Of a DNA stretch of 64,000 nucleotides, positions 45,384-53,888 are shown piece by piece. Made by a program: the position numbers and the translations under genes. The notes below the pieces were generated by a model. The model was given only the letters and a program-made list of their open reading frames with translations. It had not been told where the DNA came from and did not search any database. Positions within the stretch are counted from its first letter, which is position 1. The number at the start of each line of letters is the position of its first letter. Source of the stretch: Acidobacteriota bacterium (GTDB taxonomy: Bacteria; Acidobacteriota; Blastocatellia; Pyrinomonadales; Pyrinomonadaceae); assembly GCA_003385635.1 (NCBI GenBank), contig QQUY01000002.1, forward strand, positions 62,001 through 126,000, given 5' to 3'.

Positions 45384-47615
45384 ATGGGAAACGAAACCAA
45401 CAACGGAAAACTTGGACTCGGGACGGCGCCCGTGTTTCTCACCGCCATTTCGACCATACTTGGCGCGGTCCTGTTTCTCAGGTTCGGTTACGCGGTCGGA
45501 AGCGTCGGATTCCTCGGTACGGTCGGGATCGTGATAATCGGGCATCTGGTCACGATTCCCACCGCGATGGCCATCGCCGAGATCGCCACGAACCAGAAGG
45601 TCGAAGGCGGCGGCGAGTACTTCATCATTTCAAGGTCCTTCGGGCTCACCATCGGGGGCACGATAGGCGTCGCCCTATATCTTTCACAGGCATTGAGCGT
45701 CGCCTTTTATGTCATTGCATTCGCCGAGGCTTTCTCGCCGGTACTTGAATGGGTTCGCGCCACCTGGAATTTCGGTCCCATAGACAGCCGTTTCGTAAGC
45801 CTTCCGACAATGGCCCTCTTCACATTGCTGATGCTGACAAGGGGAGCCGGTGCCGGCGTCAAGCTTCTTTACGGTGTTGCGGGAGTCCTTTTTGTCGCCT
45901 TGCTGATGTTCTTTCTTGGCGACACGGCTTACGTACCCCCCGAGGGAACCAACGTACTTTCGCACACGGTCGCCGACCCGGACGCATTTTTCATCGTCTT
46001 CGCGATCATTTTTCCCGCTTTCACCGGTATGACGGCCGGCGTAGGACTCTCAGGTGACCTGAAGGAACCGGGCAAGTCGATCCCTCTGGGCACGATGCTG
46101 GCGACATTTGCCGGCATGGGAATGTACGTCTTCATCGCTTATCACCTCGCCACATCCGCATCGCCGCAAAAGCTTGTCGAAGACCAGCTCGTAATGGCCG
46201 ACATAGCGCTCTGGGGACCGATCATCCCGATCGGTTTGGCGTGTGCGACGATCTCTTCGGCGCTCGGATCGATAATGGTCGCACCGCGAACGCTCCAGGC
46301 CCTTGGAAACGACCGAATAATGCCTTTTGGCAAGGTCAACAAGTGGCTTTCGTTTGGAAAAGAAGGAACGAACGAACCGACAAATGCTTCGGCGATCACC
46401 TGCGCCCTTGCGTTCATAGTGATCTTCCTTGGCGACATCAACATCGTCGCGAAGATCATCTCGATGTTCTTTATGATCACTTACGGATCGCTTTGCGTCA
46501 TTTCGTTTCTCGAGCATTTTGCAAGCAATCCCTCGTACCGCCCTACGTTCCGCTCGCGTTGGTACATCTCTCTTTTCGGTGCGATGATGTGCTTGTGGCT
46601 GATGTTCCAGATGAGCCCTTTCTATGCGGTCATCGCGATCTTCATCATTTTCGTGCTCTACCTGACCATCAGCCGGTTCACCCGCGACGAAGGCGGGCTC
46701 GGCGACCTGTTCAGCGGCGTCATCTTTCAGCTCAGCCGCGGGCTTCAGGTCTTCCTCCAGAAACGGGAAAGCGACAAGAAGACCAAGCACTGGCGACCTT
46801 CGATCGTCATAATCACCGACCGCACTTTCGATAATCACGATGCCTTTAACCTGCTGTGCTGGATCTCAGAACGCTACGGCTTCGGCACGTTTATTCACCT
46901 GATCGTCGGCTATCTGTCCAACGAGACCGCAGCGAAGGCGAAAGAAGCGATGAAACAGCTGGTGACCATGGTCGAAGCAAAGAAGAGCAATGTCTATCTG
47001 GATACGCTGATCAGCCCTTCTTTCAAGACGGCCATCGCCCAGGCGGTTCAGCTTCCCGGCATCTCGGGCAAAGCGAACAATATGATCATGTTCTCCTGCT
47101 CGCGGGAGAAGAGGGAGAACCTTCACGACTTCGTCGAGACCATACCGCTAGTCAAGTGCCAGTCCTTCGACATCGGAATTCTTGCTACCAACGAACGAGC
47201 GTTCGGACTTCGAAGGGAGATCCACATCTGGCTTAATTCGACCGATCAGAACAACGAGAACCTGATGATCCTCCTCGGTTACATCATCAACGGCCACAAG
47301 GAATGGAGGAACGGTAAGCTGAAGATCTTTGCGATCTACCCTGAAGCAGAGATCATCGAGCGAAGGCAGGAGCTCCGTGCCAGGGTCAAGGCGGGACGGA
47401 TACCGATCTCAGTCAAGAACATAAACATGATCTCGCAGAAAGAGGGTATGACGACCAAGGACCTTATAAACAAACGATCCAAGACGAGCGACCTCACGAT
47501 CATCGGCTTCTCGGCTGAGGAAGCGATGTCGGATCACGACGCGATCCTGGACGGATACGAATCGCTGGGCGACATCCTGTTCGTGAATGCCTCCTCGGAA
47601 ATCACCATCAAGTAG
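45384..47615 (+). CDS. Cation-chloride-cotransporter-type permease (APC superfamily, SLC12-like)
   Basis: This is 743 aa. About 12 membrane segments occupy residues 12-430, beginning with GTAPVFLTAISTILGAVLFL, the TM1 pattern of this family with its broken helix at ISTILGA. Residues 440-743 are a cytosolic regulatory domain with WRPSIVIITDRTFDNHDAFN and FAIYPEAE, as in eukaryotic and archaeal CCC transporters. The substrate is probably K+ or Na+ with Cl-, or an amino acid; the sequence does not decide. It stands alone, 244 bp from the LprI-like gene on the other strand. An AGGA lies unusually close to the ATG. Confidence 0.85.
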   Translation: MGNETNNGKLGLGTAPVFLTAISTILGAVLFLRFGYAVGSVGFLGTVGIVIIGHLVTIPTAMAIAEIATNQKVEGGGEYFIISRSFGLTIGGTIGVALYLSQALSVAFYVIAFAEAFSPVLEWVRATWNFGPIDSRFVSLPTMALFTLLMLTRGAGAGVKLLYGVAGVLFVALLMFFLGDTAYVPPEGTNVLSHTVADPDAFFIVFAIIFPAFTGMTAGVGLSGDLKEPGKSIPLGTMLATFAGMGMYVFIAYHLATSASPQKLVEDQLVMADIALWGPIIPIGLACATISSALGSIMVAPRTLQALGNDRIMPFGKVNKWLSFGKEGTNEPTNASAITCALAFIVIFLGDINIVAKIISMFFMITYGSLCVISFLEHFASNPSYRPTFRSRWYISLFGAMMCLWLMFQMSPFYAVIAIFIIFVLYLTISRFTRDEGGLGDLFSGVIFQLSRGLQVFLQKRESDKKTKHWRPSIVIITDRTFDNHDAFNLLCWISERYGFGTFIHLIVGYLSNETAAKAKEAMKQLVTMVEAKKSNVYLDTLISPSFKTAIAQAVQLPGISGKANNMIMFSCSREKRENLHDFVETIPLVKCQSFDIGILATNERAFGLRREIHIWLNSTDQNNENLMILLGYIINGHKEWRNGKLKIFAIYPEAEIIERRQELRARVKAGRIPISVKNINMISQKEGMTTKDLINKRSKTSDLTIIGFSAEEAMSDHDAILDGYESLGDILFVNASSEITIK

Positions 47616-48033
47616 AAAACAATTTGCATTGTGTCAGCTGACGGATATACCGGCTGCCGGTTGATTCGCTATACTGTCGCGAAGTCATCGCTATTCCGAT
47701 GATCGCCGCCGCTTCCTTGCGGTTTCATAGCGCTGAGGTAAACGCCGTTGGCGCTGGCGAGATTTAATGATGCCCGAGAAAGTATGGTTGGATCTCGAAG
47801 TCGGGAGCTCCATTGTTTTTGCGGCGCGAGTCCCGGTAGACAGCGGACGAGAAACAGCTGCTCGCCCCGCTGATCCTTCCAGGTTTTCCAGGATTTTTCC
47901 TGCTTTATCGAGGCGGGCGTTTCTCAGTTTCATGGCTCCGGAATTCTGTTCTTCCTGAAGCGGGTTTGATCCCGTGAACAGGAAATGAATCAGGAAATCG
48001 CCTTCGGTTTCAGAACCGGGGAGGAATTCTCAA
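47616..48033 (+). other. 418-bp gap between the cotransporter and MscS genes
   Basis: No gene I can support. A sigma-70-like pair, TTGCAT at 47624-47629 and TATACC at 47646-47651 with 16-nt spacing, could promote a transcript. The last part holds GGAGG about 10 nt before the MscS-like start. A 63-codon frame at 47767-47958 has no supporting features. Confidence 0.35.
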
Positions 48034-49731
48034 ATGCGTCTGACAAACTCCTCAAACGTCCTTTCCCCATTCGCAAACAAAGTCCGGCGGTCACGCTTCT
48101 GCGGTTTGATATTCGCTTTGCTGATCGCGGGCCTTTTGACCTTCCCCCTGCTGGCGCAGGATCCACCTGAGCAGGACAAGCCGGAACAACCCGAGCAGGA
48201 TATCGCCGCGCCGGTCGTCCTGGACGGAAAGCCCGTATTTGAAGTAAGTGCAACATTCCAGGGAGCGACGATCCAGGAGCGAGCGGCGAACATATCCGCA
48301 CGCCTTAAGAAGCTCGCCGACGACACTTCGGTCGCGGTCGACGATGTGCGCATCGTCGAGACTGAGAATTCTGTCGACCTTGTCTACGGCGATACGGTGA
48401 TATTCGCTGCGATCGATCCGGATGCAGAAGCCGCAGAAAAGACAAAGAGATCTGTTGCCGAAGAGAATCTTGTAAACATTAAGAACGCAGTTTCGGCGTA
48501 CCGTGTGAAGTATGGATGGCAAAGCGCGCTGACCGGTGTCGGCCTCGCTCTGGTCACGATCGGCGTTTTCATCGTCCTGCTTATCCTTATAAAGAAGAAC
48601 TTTCCGAAACTGCGGGATTGGGTCGAGGATCAGGCGGCAGGCTTTATAGGGTCAACGAAGTGGAGAGTCCTGACGCTGATCGACGTCAATCAGGTCAAAG
48701 TCACGATCGGGTTCTTGATGAATTTGATCAGACTGGCTGCGCTGGTAGCTCTATTGTTTGTCACGGTTCAGCTTGTCCTTGGTTTTTTGCCGTGGACCCG
48801 AAATCTTGCCAACGAGCTGCTGACGCTGCTGATCGGACCCCTGAGAACACTAGGCGCGGCGCTGATCTCGGAGATCCCAAACCTGATCTTCATCATCGTC
48901 GTGATCGTCCTTGCGTTCTACGCGATAAAGATCCTTCGGGCTTTCTTCACGGCCATTCACCGCGAGACGATCACCTTCAAGTCATTCGCGCCAGAATGGG
49001 CGATGTTCACTTTCCGGCTAGTAAAGATCGGGGTCGTGATCCTCGCGCTGATCGTCTGTTTTCCTTATATTCCAGGATCTGATTCGGAGGCATTCAGGGC
49101 GATAGGCATCTTCCTGGGCGTGCTCGTTTCGTTCGGTTCGACCTCGATCGTAGCCAACGCGGTCGGCGGGATAACCCTGAACTATCTGCGAACCTTCAAC
49201 ATCGGAGACAGGGTCAAGATCGGCGATTACACAGGCGACATCGTGCGGTGGACACTTCAGGTAACACATCTTCGCACCATAAAGAACGAAGAGATCATGG
49301 TTCCGAATTCGATGGTCGTCGGCAGCCAGATCGTGAACTACAGTACGTATGCGAAGAACAACGGACTGATCCTCAATACAAAGGTCACGATCGGATACGA
49401 CACGCCGTGGAGGCAGGTCCACGCGATGCTGATCATGGCGGCGGAGCAGACGGAGGGCGTACTTTCGGAACCAAAGCCGTTCATTCTTCAGACGGCACTC
49501 AATGATTTCTATGCGGAGTATCAATTGAATGCGTACACGAATGAGCCGAAGAAGATGGCAAAGATGTATTCCGACCTTCACGAGAACATCCAGGACGTCT
49601 TCAACGAATACGGTGTGCAGATAATGTCCCCGAACTACATCGACGACCGAGCCGAGCCGACCTTCGTGCCGAAGGAGAAATGGTTCGAACCGCCCGCCAA
49701 AAAGCCGGAAAAGCACGAAGACGACGGATAG
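48034..49731 (+). CDS. MscS-family mechanosensitive ion channel
   Basis: This is 565 aa. Signal peptide, then an acidic Pro/Glu-rich stretch (DPPEQDKPEQPEQD) and a periplasmic alpha/beta domain (about 65-150), then four or five membrane segments (170-390). The pore-lining segment and beta domain follow: FLGVLVSFGSTSIVANAVGG, RTFNIGDRVKIG, EEIMVPNSMVVGSQIVNYS. The cytosolic alpha/beta part ends near 540 with DVFNEYGVQIMSPNY. This is the pattern of an extended MscS channel of the YnaI/MscM group that opens on membrane tension during osmotic down-shock. GGAGG precedes the start. The 3' end runs straight into the repeat cluster. Confidence 0.9.
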   Translation: MRLTNSSNVLSPFANKVRRSRFCGLIFALLIAGLLTFPLLAQDPPEQDKPEQPEQDIAAPVVLDGKPVFEVSATFQGATIQERAANISARLKKLADDTSVAVDDVRIVETENSVDLVYGDTVIFAAIDPDAEAAEKTKRSVAEENLVNIKNAVSAYRVKYGWQSALTGVGLALVTIGVFIVLLILIKKNFPKLRDWVEDQAAGFIGSTKWRVLTLIDVNQVKVTIGFLMNLIRLAALVALLFVTVQLVLGFLPWTRNLANELLTLLIGPLRTLGAALISEIPNLIFIIVVIVLAFYAIKILRAFFTAIHRETITFKSFAPEWAMFTFRLVKIGVVILALIVCFPYIPGSDSEAFRAIGIFLGVLVSFGSTSIVANAVGGITLNYLRTFNIGDRVKIGDYTGDIVRWTLQVTHLRTIKNEEIMVPNSMVVGSQIVNYSTYAKNNGLILNTKVTIGYDTPWRQVHAMLIMAAEQTEGVLSEPKPFILQTALNDFYAEYQLNAYTNEPKKMAKMYSDLHENIQDVFNEYGVQIMSPNYIDDRAEPTFVPKEKWFEPPAKKPEKHEDDG

Positions 49732-49940
49732 TTTCGCCGACCCGATCGTTTAGCCGACCCGTTGGTTTAGCCGTCCCGCCTGTTTAGCCGACCCGTTCAC
49801 GGGTCGGACACGTTGATTCCCGCCCATGAATGGGCGGGCTAAACGGATATCGATAGCCCGATTCTTTCAGCCGACCCGATTGTTTAGCCGACCCGTTCAC
49901 GGGTCGGTCCTAGTGATCTATGGCCCCGCTTCAGCGGGGG
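49731..49940. repeat. 17-bp tandem repeats and TTCA/TGAA-loop hairpins
   Basis: Four direct copies of GTTTAGCCGACCCGNTN start at 49731, 49748, 49765 and 49782 (period 17), and two more at 49865 and 49882. Two copies end in the hairpin CCGACCCG-TTCA-CGGGTCGG (49788-49807 and 49888-49907, exactly 100 bp apart). Further hairpins are CCCGCCCA-TGAA-TGGGCGGG (49819-49838) and CCCCGC-TTCA-GCGGGG (49924-49939). The block begins at the last base of the MscS stop codon. Nothing else is visible up to 50036. Confidence 0.8.
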
Positions 49941-50036
49941 GATAATGCTACCGCCATCAATATTCAGCCGGCGTTATTGAGACGAACCCCCCGCTGGGTC
50001 CCGTAGGCAACTGGTCGATGCTAACCTGGCGATCGG

Positions 50037-50600
50037 TCATTGTTTATTCTCATCTGCGAGATCATTGGTCTCAACGTCCGATTGCATCTCCAGATGCCTG
50101 GTGGTCGCCTCAACGACGCTTCCCGGGGCGAACATTTCTTCGCGATCTGCTTTCGGCGAATCGGGCGAAACATAATCGGTCTTTGACTCAGCAAGTCTTC
50201 TCGTATCGTTTCCGCCGATCGGACGAGCCGCCCGGACCGTCATCTCGGCGGCTTTCTTGTCTTTGTTCGAGACCTTGATGATCTGCCCGACCCCGAATCC
50301 TATCAATGGGCAGGCAAGTACAAGTAGAGCCAGCCACGGGGTTGTCGTATCGTTTTGGCTGTCGACGCCGAAAATGAACGAGATGATCAGCAGTACAACA
50401 CCGAGTGAAAAGGCCGTCAGCGCTTTCTCCCAACTCGCCTTGCGAAAGAACCCTTCGTTATCCTTATCTTCCGCGACGACAAGCCGGCCTTCCACAAGAG
50501 CGGCGACCGTTTCGAGTTCTGCTCCGCAGTTCCGGCAAAAGCGGACCTCGGCCGAGTTCTCGGTCCCGCACTTCGGACAATAGATGGTGTCTAATCCCAT
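50037..50600 (-). CDS. Zinc-ribbon membrane protein (187 aa)
   Basis: The N-terminus holds a zinc ribbon, CPKCGTENS and CRNCGAEL (Cys at about 8, 11, 22 and 25). Two membrane segments follow (about 58-77, FSLGVVLLIISFIFGVD, and about 86-108, LALLVLACPLIGFGVGQII). The charged C-terminal 75 residues look cytosolic. It is a common architecture in this phylum with no assigned role. It is monocistronic, flanked on both sides by repeat arrays. Confidence 0.75.
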   Translation of the reverse strand: MGLDTIYCPKCGTENSAEVRFCRNCGAELETVAALVEGRLVVAEDKDNEGFFRKASWEKALTAFSLGVVLLIISFIFGVDSQNDTTTPWLALLVLACPLIGFGVGQIIKVSNKDKKAAEMTVRAARPIGGNDTRRLAESKTDYVSPDSPKADREEMFAPGSVVEATTRHLEMQSDVETNDLADENKQ

Positions 50601-50680
50601 ATAAATACAAACGGCGGGCCAAGTGGATCGGTTCGGGATATCACGTCGCTAAGTGACTAAATACTCTTGAGCTACGCCTT

Positions 50681-50700
50681 CCGCGGCCTGAAGGCCACGG
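50681..50700. repeat. TGAA-loop hairpin (REP-like)
   Basis: CCGCGGCC-TGAA-GGCCACGG, one mismatched pair in an 8-bp stem. Confidence 0.6.
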
Positions 50701-50729
50701 CTAAGATACATGATCGCTACGCGATCGGA

Positions 50730-50883
50730 CGATTATAACGCTTTCGTTCCGAGATGAACTCGTTGTCGTCCTGAAATAAATTCGCATTCGTCCGATGAAT
50801 GATATGCTCTCGTGCCAAGATTGATATGCATTCGTCCCGTGATTGATTTGCTCTCGTCCCATGATCGATATGCTTTCGTCCCG
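50730..50883. repeat. Seven-unit tandem array with exact 22-bp period
   Basis: The core GCTTTCGTCCC or a close variant starts at 50740, 50762, 50784, 50806, 50828, 50850 and 50872. All are exactly 22 bp apart. The approximate unit is TGATTGATATGCTTTCGTCC plus CG. Units differ by several substitutions but show no insertion or deletion. The array is AT/GC alternating, at about two helical turns per unit, and encodes no open protein. Confidence 0.85.
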
Positions 50884-50901
50884 TAGGGACGGTGTGACTT
50901 A

Positions 50902-50923
50902 CCCGTGCGCTTCAGCGCACGGG
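50902..50923. repeat. TTCA-loop hairpin (REP-like)
   Basis: CCCGTGCGC-TTCA-GCGCACGGG, a perfect 9-bp stem directly after the 22-bp array. Confidence 0.7.
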
Positions 50924-51028
50924 TCAGGTCGAAACGAATGTATCAGCCGCGTAGCGGCGTCTCTGCGCCATTGGCTTGCACGGGTTAGTTACATCGCGTC
51001 CGCCTCGCGGACAAAGATTTCTGACTCC

Positions 51029-51181
51029 CGGCTTCTGTTATGCCCATCGCTGGCGCTCCGGGTTCTCATTCCTGTCTTTTGACTTTTGTTATGCCCGTCG
51101 CTGGCGCTCCGGGTTCTCATTCCTGTCTTTTGACTTTTGTTATGCCCGTCGCTGGCGCTCCGGGTTCTCATTCCTGACTCC
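51029..51181. repeat. Three tandem copies of a 51-bp unit
   Basis: The repeated text contains TATGCCCGTCGCTGGCGCTC, then GGTTCTCATTCC. Copies are spaced by 51 bp, judged from the GGTTCTCA positions 51061, 51112 and 51163. Copies 2 and 3 are almost identical and copy 1 is more diverged. The length is a multiple of three, which keeps spurious frames open; no start or Shine-Dalgarno supports coding. The rest of 50601-51290 holds only the other repeats listed. Confidence 0.8.
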
Positions 51182-51290
51182 TGACTTCTGACTTCTGACT
51201 CCTTCATTCACTCCTCTCTCTTGAATTCGAGGCCGTTTTTGTAGATATTTCTCAGAGTCCGATGTTTGGAAACGCTGTGTTCGACGATCA

Positions 51291-53624
51291 ATGACTCTCT
51301 CGATCGCATTCCTAATTCTAGTTCTCGCCGCGATGGTCTATCTTTTCCTGACGGAGAAGCTGCCCATCGACCTCACTGCTTTTCTCGGGCTCGTCGTCCT
51401 GATCTTCACAGGTTACGTCACCTCCGACCAGGCTTTTTCAGGTTTTGCCTCATCGGCCGTCATCACGATGCTGGCTATCTTTATCGTCAGCGCGGCGCTG
51501 ATGAATTCAGGTGTTGCTGATGTCGCCGCCGCTTGGATACACAAGATCGTCGGAAACCGGGAACTTCCGCTTCTTGTGACGATAATGCTGACCGCGGGCA
51601 TTTTGTCGGCATTCATGAACAACATAGCTGCGACAGCGGTCCTGATGCCCGCCGTGGCGAGCCTCGCGAGGCGGTGCGGGATCCAGCCGGCAAAGATCTT
51701 CATGCCGCTTTCGTTCGGTGCGATCCTCGGCGGCGGTACGACTCTAGTGGGAACCCCGCCAAACATCATTGCCGGAGCGGTCCTCGCTGACCGTGGACTG
51801 ACACCGTTCGAGCTGTTCGATTTCACTCCGCTCGGACTCACACTGCTCGCCCTCGGCGTGATCTATATGGTCACGTTCGGCAGAAAACTTCTTCCCGACA
51901 GGAAGATCCAGGAAGCGGACACCGGTCGAGAACTGGCGGCTCTCTACAAACTTCACGAAGCGCTATTCACGATCCGGATCCCGGAAGGCTCGCATATGGA
52001 AGGTGCGACACTGGCGGAGACCGAAATAGGAAACGCGCTTGGCATACAGATTGTTTCGGTCACCCGAAAAGGCGAGAACATTTCGGCTCCCGCCGCCGAC
52101 ATAAAGCTCGAGAAGGGCGACGAACTGCTTGTTAGCGGAGACCAGGAGAGGATCCGTGAGCTGCTTCACGTCCGCGACATCCATTTAACGGACGCAACCG
52201 TGGGAGAGCTCGGAACGCCCGAACAGGGAGTGAGTGGCGTGCGGCTCAGGATTCACGAGGACTCGGCGATCCTCGGGAAAACTCTTCGCGAGACGGGATT
52301 CCGCGGCGGTCTCGGGATCGCCGTGTTCGCTCTCGAGAGGGACGGCAGGCGGGTCACCGGACACATACGCGATGTGAAATTCCGCGAGGGCGACCGTCTC
52401 TACGGCATAGGTACTGTCGACAGGGTCGCCGCCCTGGCCCCGAGATCCGACCTTTTTGATCTCGAGCTGACGGGGATGGCGGCGTTTTCCGATCTCAAGG
52501 ACGAGCCCCTTATGCTGATCCGTATGCCCGAGAACTCGGCTCTTGTGGGAAGACGAATCGGCGGGAGCCAGTTCTCCGAATCGATGCGGATCATGATCGT
52601 CGGCATCATGCGAGACGGGTCCGTCCAGTGGTCAATTTCTCCGGATGAAGTGCTTCAGGCCGGGGACGAGCTTTTTGTAACGGGTGAAAAAGACCGTTTG
52701 AAAAAGCTTCTGAAGATCGGCGAGGTCGATCTCGTCTCAGAAGTATCTTCGCAAGGGCTTGTGTCGGAAGAGGTAGGCGTCGTCGAGGCAACAGTCGCGC
52801 CCCGTAGTTCGCTCGATGGAAGGACTCTGGCAGACATCAGTTTCAGACAGACGAAAGGCGTACAGGTACTGGCGGTTTGGCGGGAGGGAGAATCGCTCCG
52901 TGACAATCTTGCACACCTTCCGCTAAGGGTCGGTGACGGCCTGCTACTTCAGGGCAAACACGGAGCACTTGCGCGTTTGAGCGCTGACGACGATCTTGTT
53001 GTCCTTTCAGCTGTCGAAGGCGAAGAGAGGGATCTGAGCAAAGCTCCATATTCGATCGGCGGATTGCTGCTGATGATCGTCCTGGTCGTAGCGGGATGGC
53101 AGCCGATCCACGTTGCCGCTTTTGCAGCGGCTACGCTCGTCGTGCTTACAGGTGCTCTGACGATGAAAGAGGCCTACCGTGTTATCGAGTGGCGCGCGAT
53201 CTTTCTTGTTGCGGCGGTCCTTCCCGTGGGCGCAGCTATGGAAAGCAGCGGAACGGCGACACTTCTTGCGAACTGGGTCGTCGAATACGGCGGAGCACTG
53301 GGTCCGTACGCGGTACTTGCTTCGCTTGTGGTCCTTTCGAGCCTCTTGAGCCAGGGCCTCGACGGGGCGCCGGCAGTCGTGCTTCTAACGCCGGTCGTTC
53401 TTTCGACGGCAAGCGGGCTCGACATTTCGCCGTATCCGCTGATGATGGGCGTCGCGCTCGCGGCCTCTGCGGCTTTCATGACTCCGTTCAGCCATAAAGC
53501 GAATCTTCTTGTAATGGGCGCCGGCGGCTACCGCTCGATGGACTATGTAAAGGTCGGCACCCCTTTGACGATCGTGATCCTGATCGCCCTCGTCCTCCTA
53601 GTTCCGGTCTTCTTTCCTTTTTGA
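51291..53624 (+). CDS. SLC13/DASS-type permease with four RCK_C-like domains
   Basis: This is 777 aa. The N-terminal membrane half (1-200) has MNNIAATAVLMPAVASLA and GGTTLVGTPPNIIAG, the SNT/carboxylate-binding signatures of the DASS family. The C-terminal membrane half (about 580-777) has the second set. Between them lie four successive TrkA_C/RCK_C-like modules, each ending in a GDELLV-type motif: about 213-285 (KGDELLVSGDQ), 312-388 (EGDRLYGIGT), 402-470 (AGDELFVTGE) and 490-560 (VGDGLLLQGK). Most relatives have two. The substrate is probably an organic or inorganic anion such as a dicarboxylate or sulfate. It is monocistronic, after the repeat region. Confidence 0.87.
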   Translation: MTLSIAFLILVLAAMVYLFLTEKLPIDLTAFLGLVVLIFTGYVTSDQAFSGFASSAVITMLAIFIVSAALMNSGVADVAAAWIHKIVGNRELPLLVTIMLTAGILSAFMNNIAATAVLMPAVASLARRCGIQPAKIFMPLSFGAILGGGTTLVGTPPNIIAGAVLADRGLTPFELFDFTPLGLTLLALGVIYMVTFGRKLLPDRKIQEADTGRELAALYKLHEALFTIRIPEGSHMEGATLAETEIGNALGIQIVSVTRKGENISAPAADIKLEKGDELLVSGDQERIRELLHVRDIHLTDATVGELGTPEQGVSGVRLRIHEDSAILGKTLRETGFRGGLGIAVFALERDGRRVTGHIRDVKFREGDRLYGIGTVDRVAALAPRSDLFDLELTGMAAFSDLKDEPLMLIRMPENSALVGRRIGGSQFSESMRIMIVGIMRDGSVQWSISPDEVLQAGDELFVTGEKDRLKKLLKIGEVDLVSEVSSQGLVSEEVGVVEATVAPRSSLDGRTLADISFRQTKGVQVLAVWREGESLRDNLAHLPLRVGDGLLLQGKHGALARLSADDDLVVLSAVEGEERDLSKAPYSIGGLLLMIVLVVAGWQPIHVAAFAAATLVVLTGALTMKEAYRVIEWRAIFLVAAVLPVGAAMESSGTATLLANWVVEYGGALGPYAVLASLVVLSSLLSQGLDGAPAVVLLTPVVLSTASGLDISPYPLMMGVALAASAAFMTPFSHKANLLVMGAGGYRSMDYVKVGTPLTIVILIALVLLVPVFFPF

Positions 53625-53888
53625 GTGGTATTGAGAATTGGAAATTGAAAATGGAGAATTACTATTGAGGATTTAGGGTGGAGAATTTGGGGCTTCCGAG
53701 TTACAACTTTGCCGATCCGGGACGTTTGATTCTTTTTCTTAGCCGGAATGATTGTGATCACAACATTCGGAAAGTGAAACCCGGAACTGGGAACAAGGAA
53801 CTCGCAACCTGAAACCCTGAAACCCTGAAACCTCAAATATCCATTCTCAATTATCAATTCCCCAATCCTTTCATCCCCTTCATCCCTG

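Noticed and set aside
46050..46838. 262-codon frame antisense to the cation-chloride cotransporter.
   Set aside because: Very rich in Arg, Asp and His as expected for the reverse of membrane codons; no domain.
50730..51181. CRISPR array.
   Set aside because: The 22-bp and 51-bp repeats are contiguous with no variable spacers, and no cas gene is present.
50989..51207. Open frames across the 51-bp repeats on both strands.
   Set aside because: They arise because the unit length is a multiple of three. No ribosome site, signal or domain supports them.
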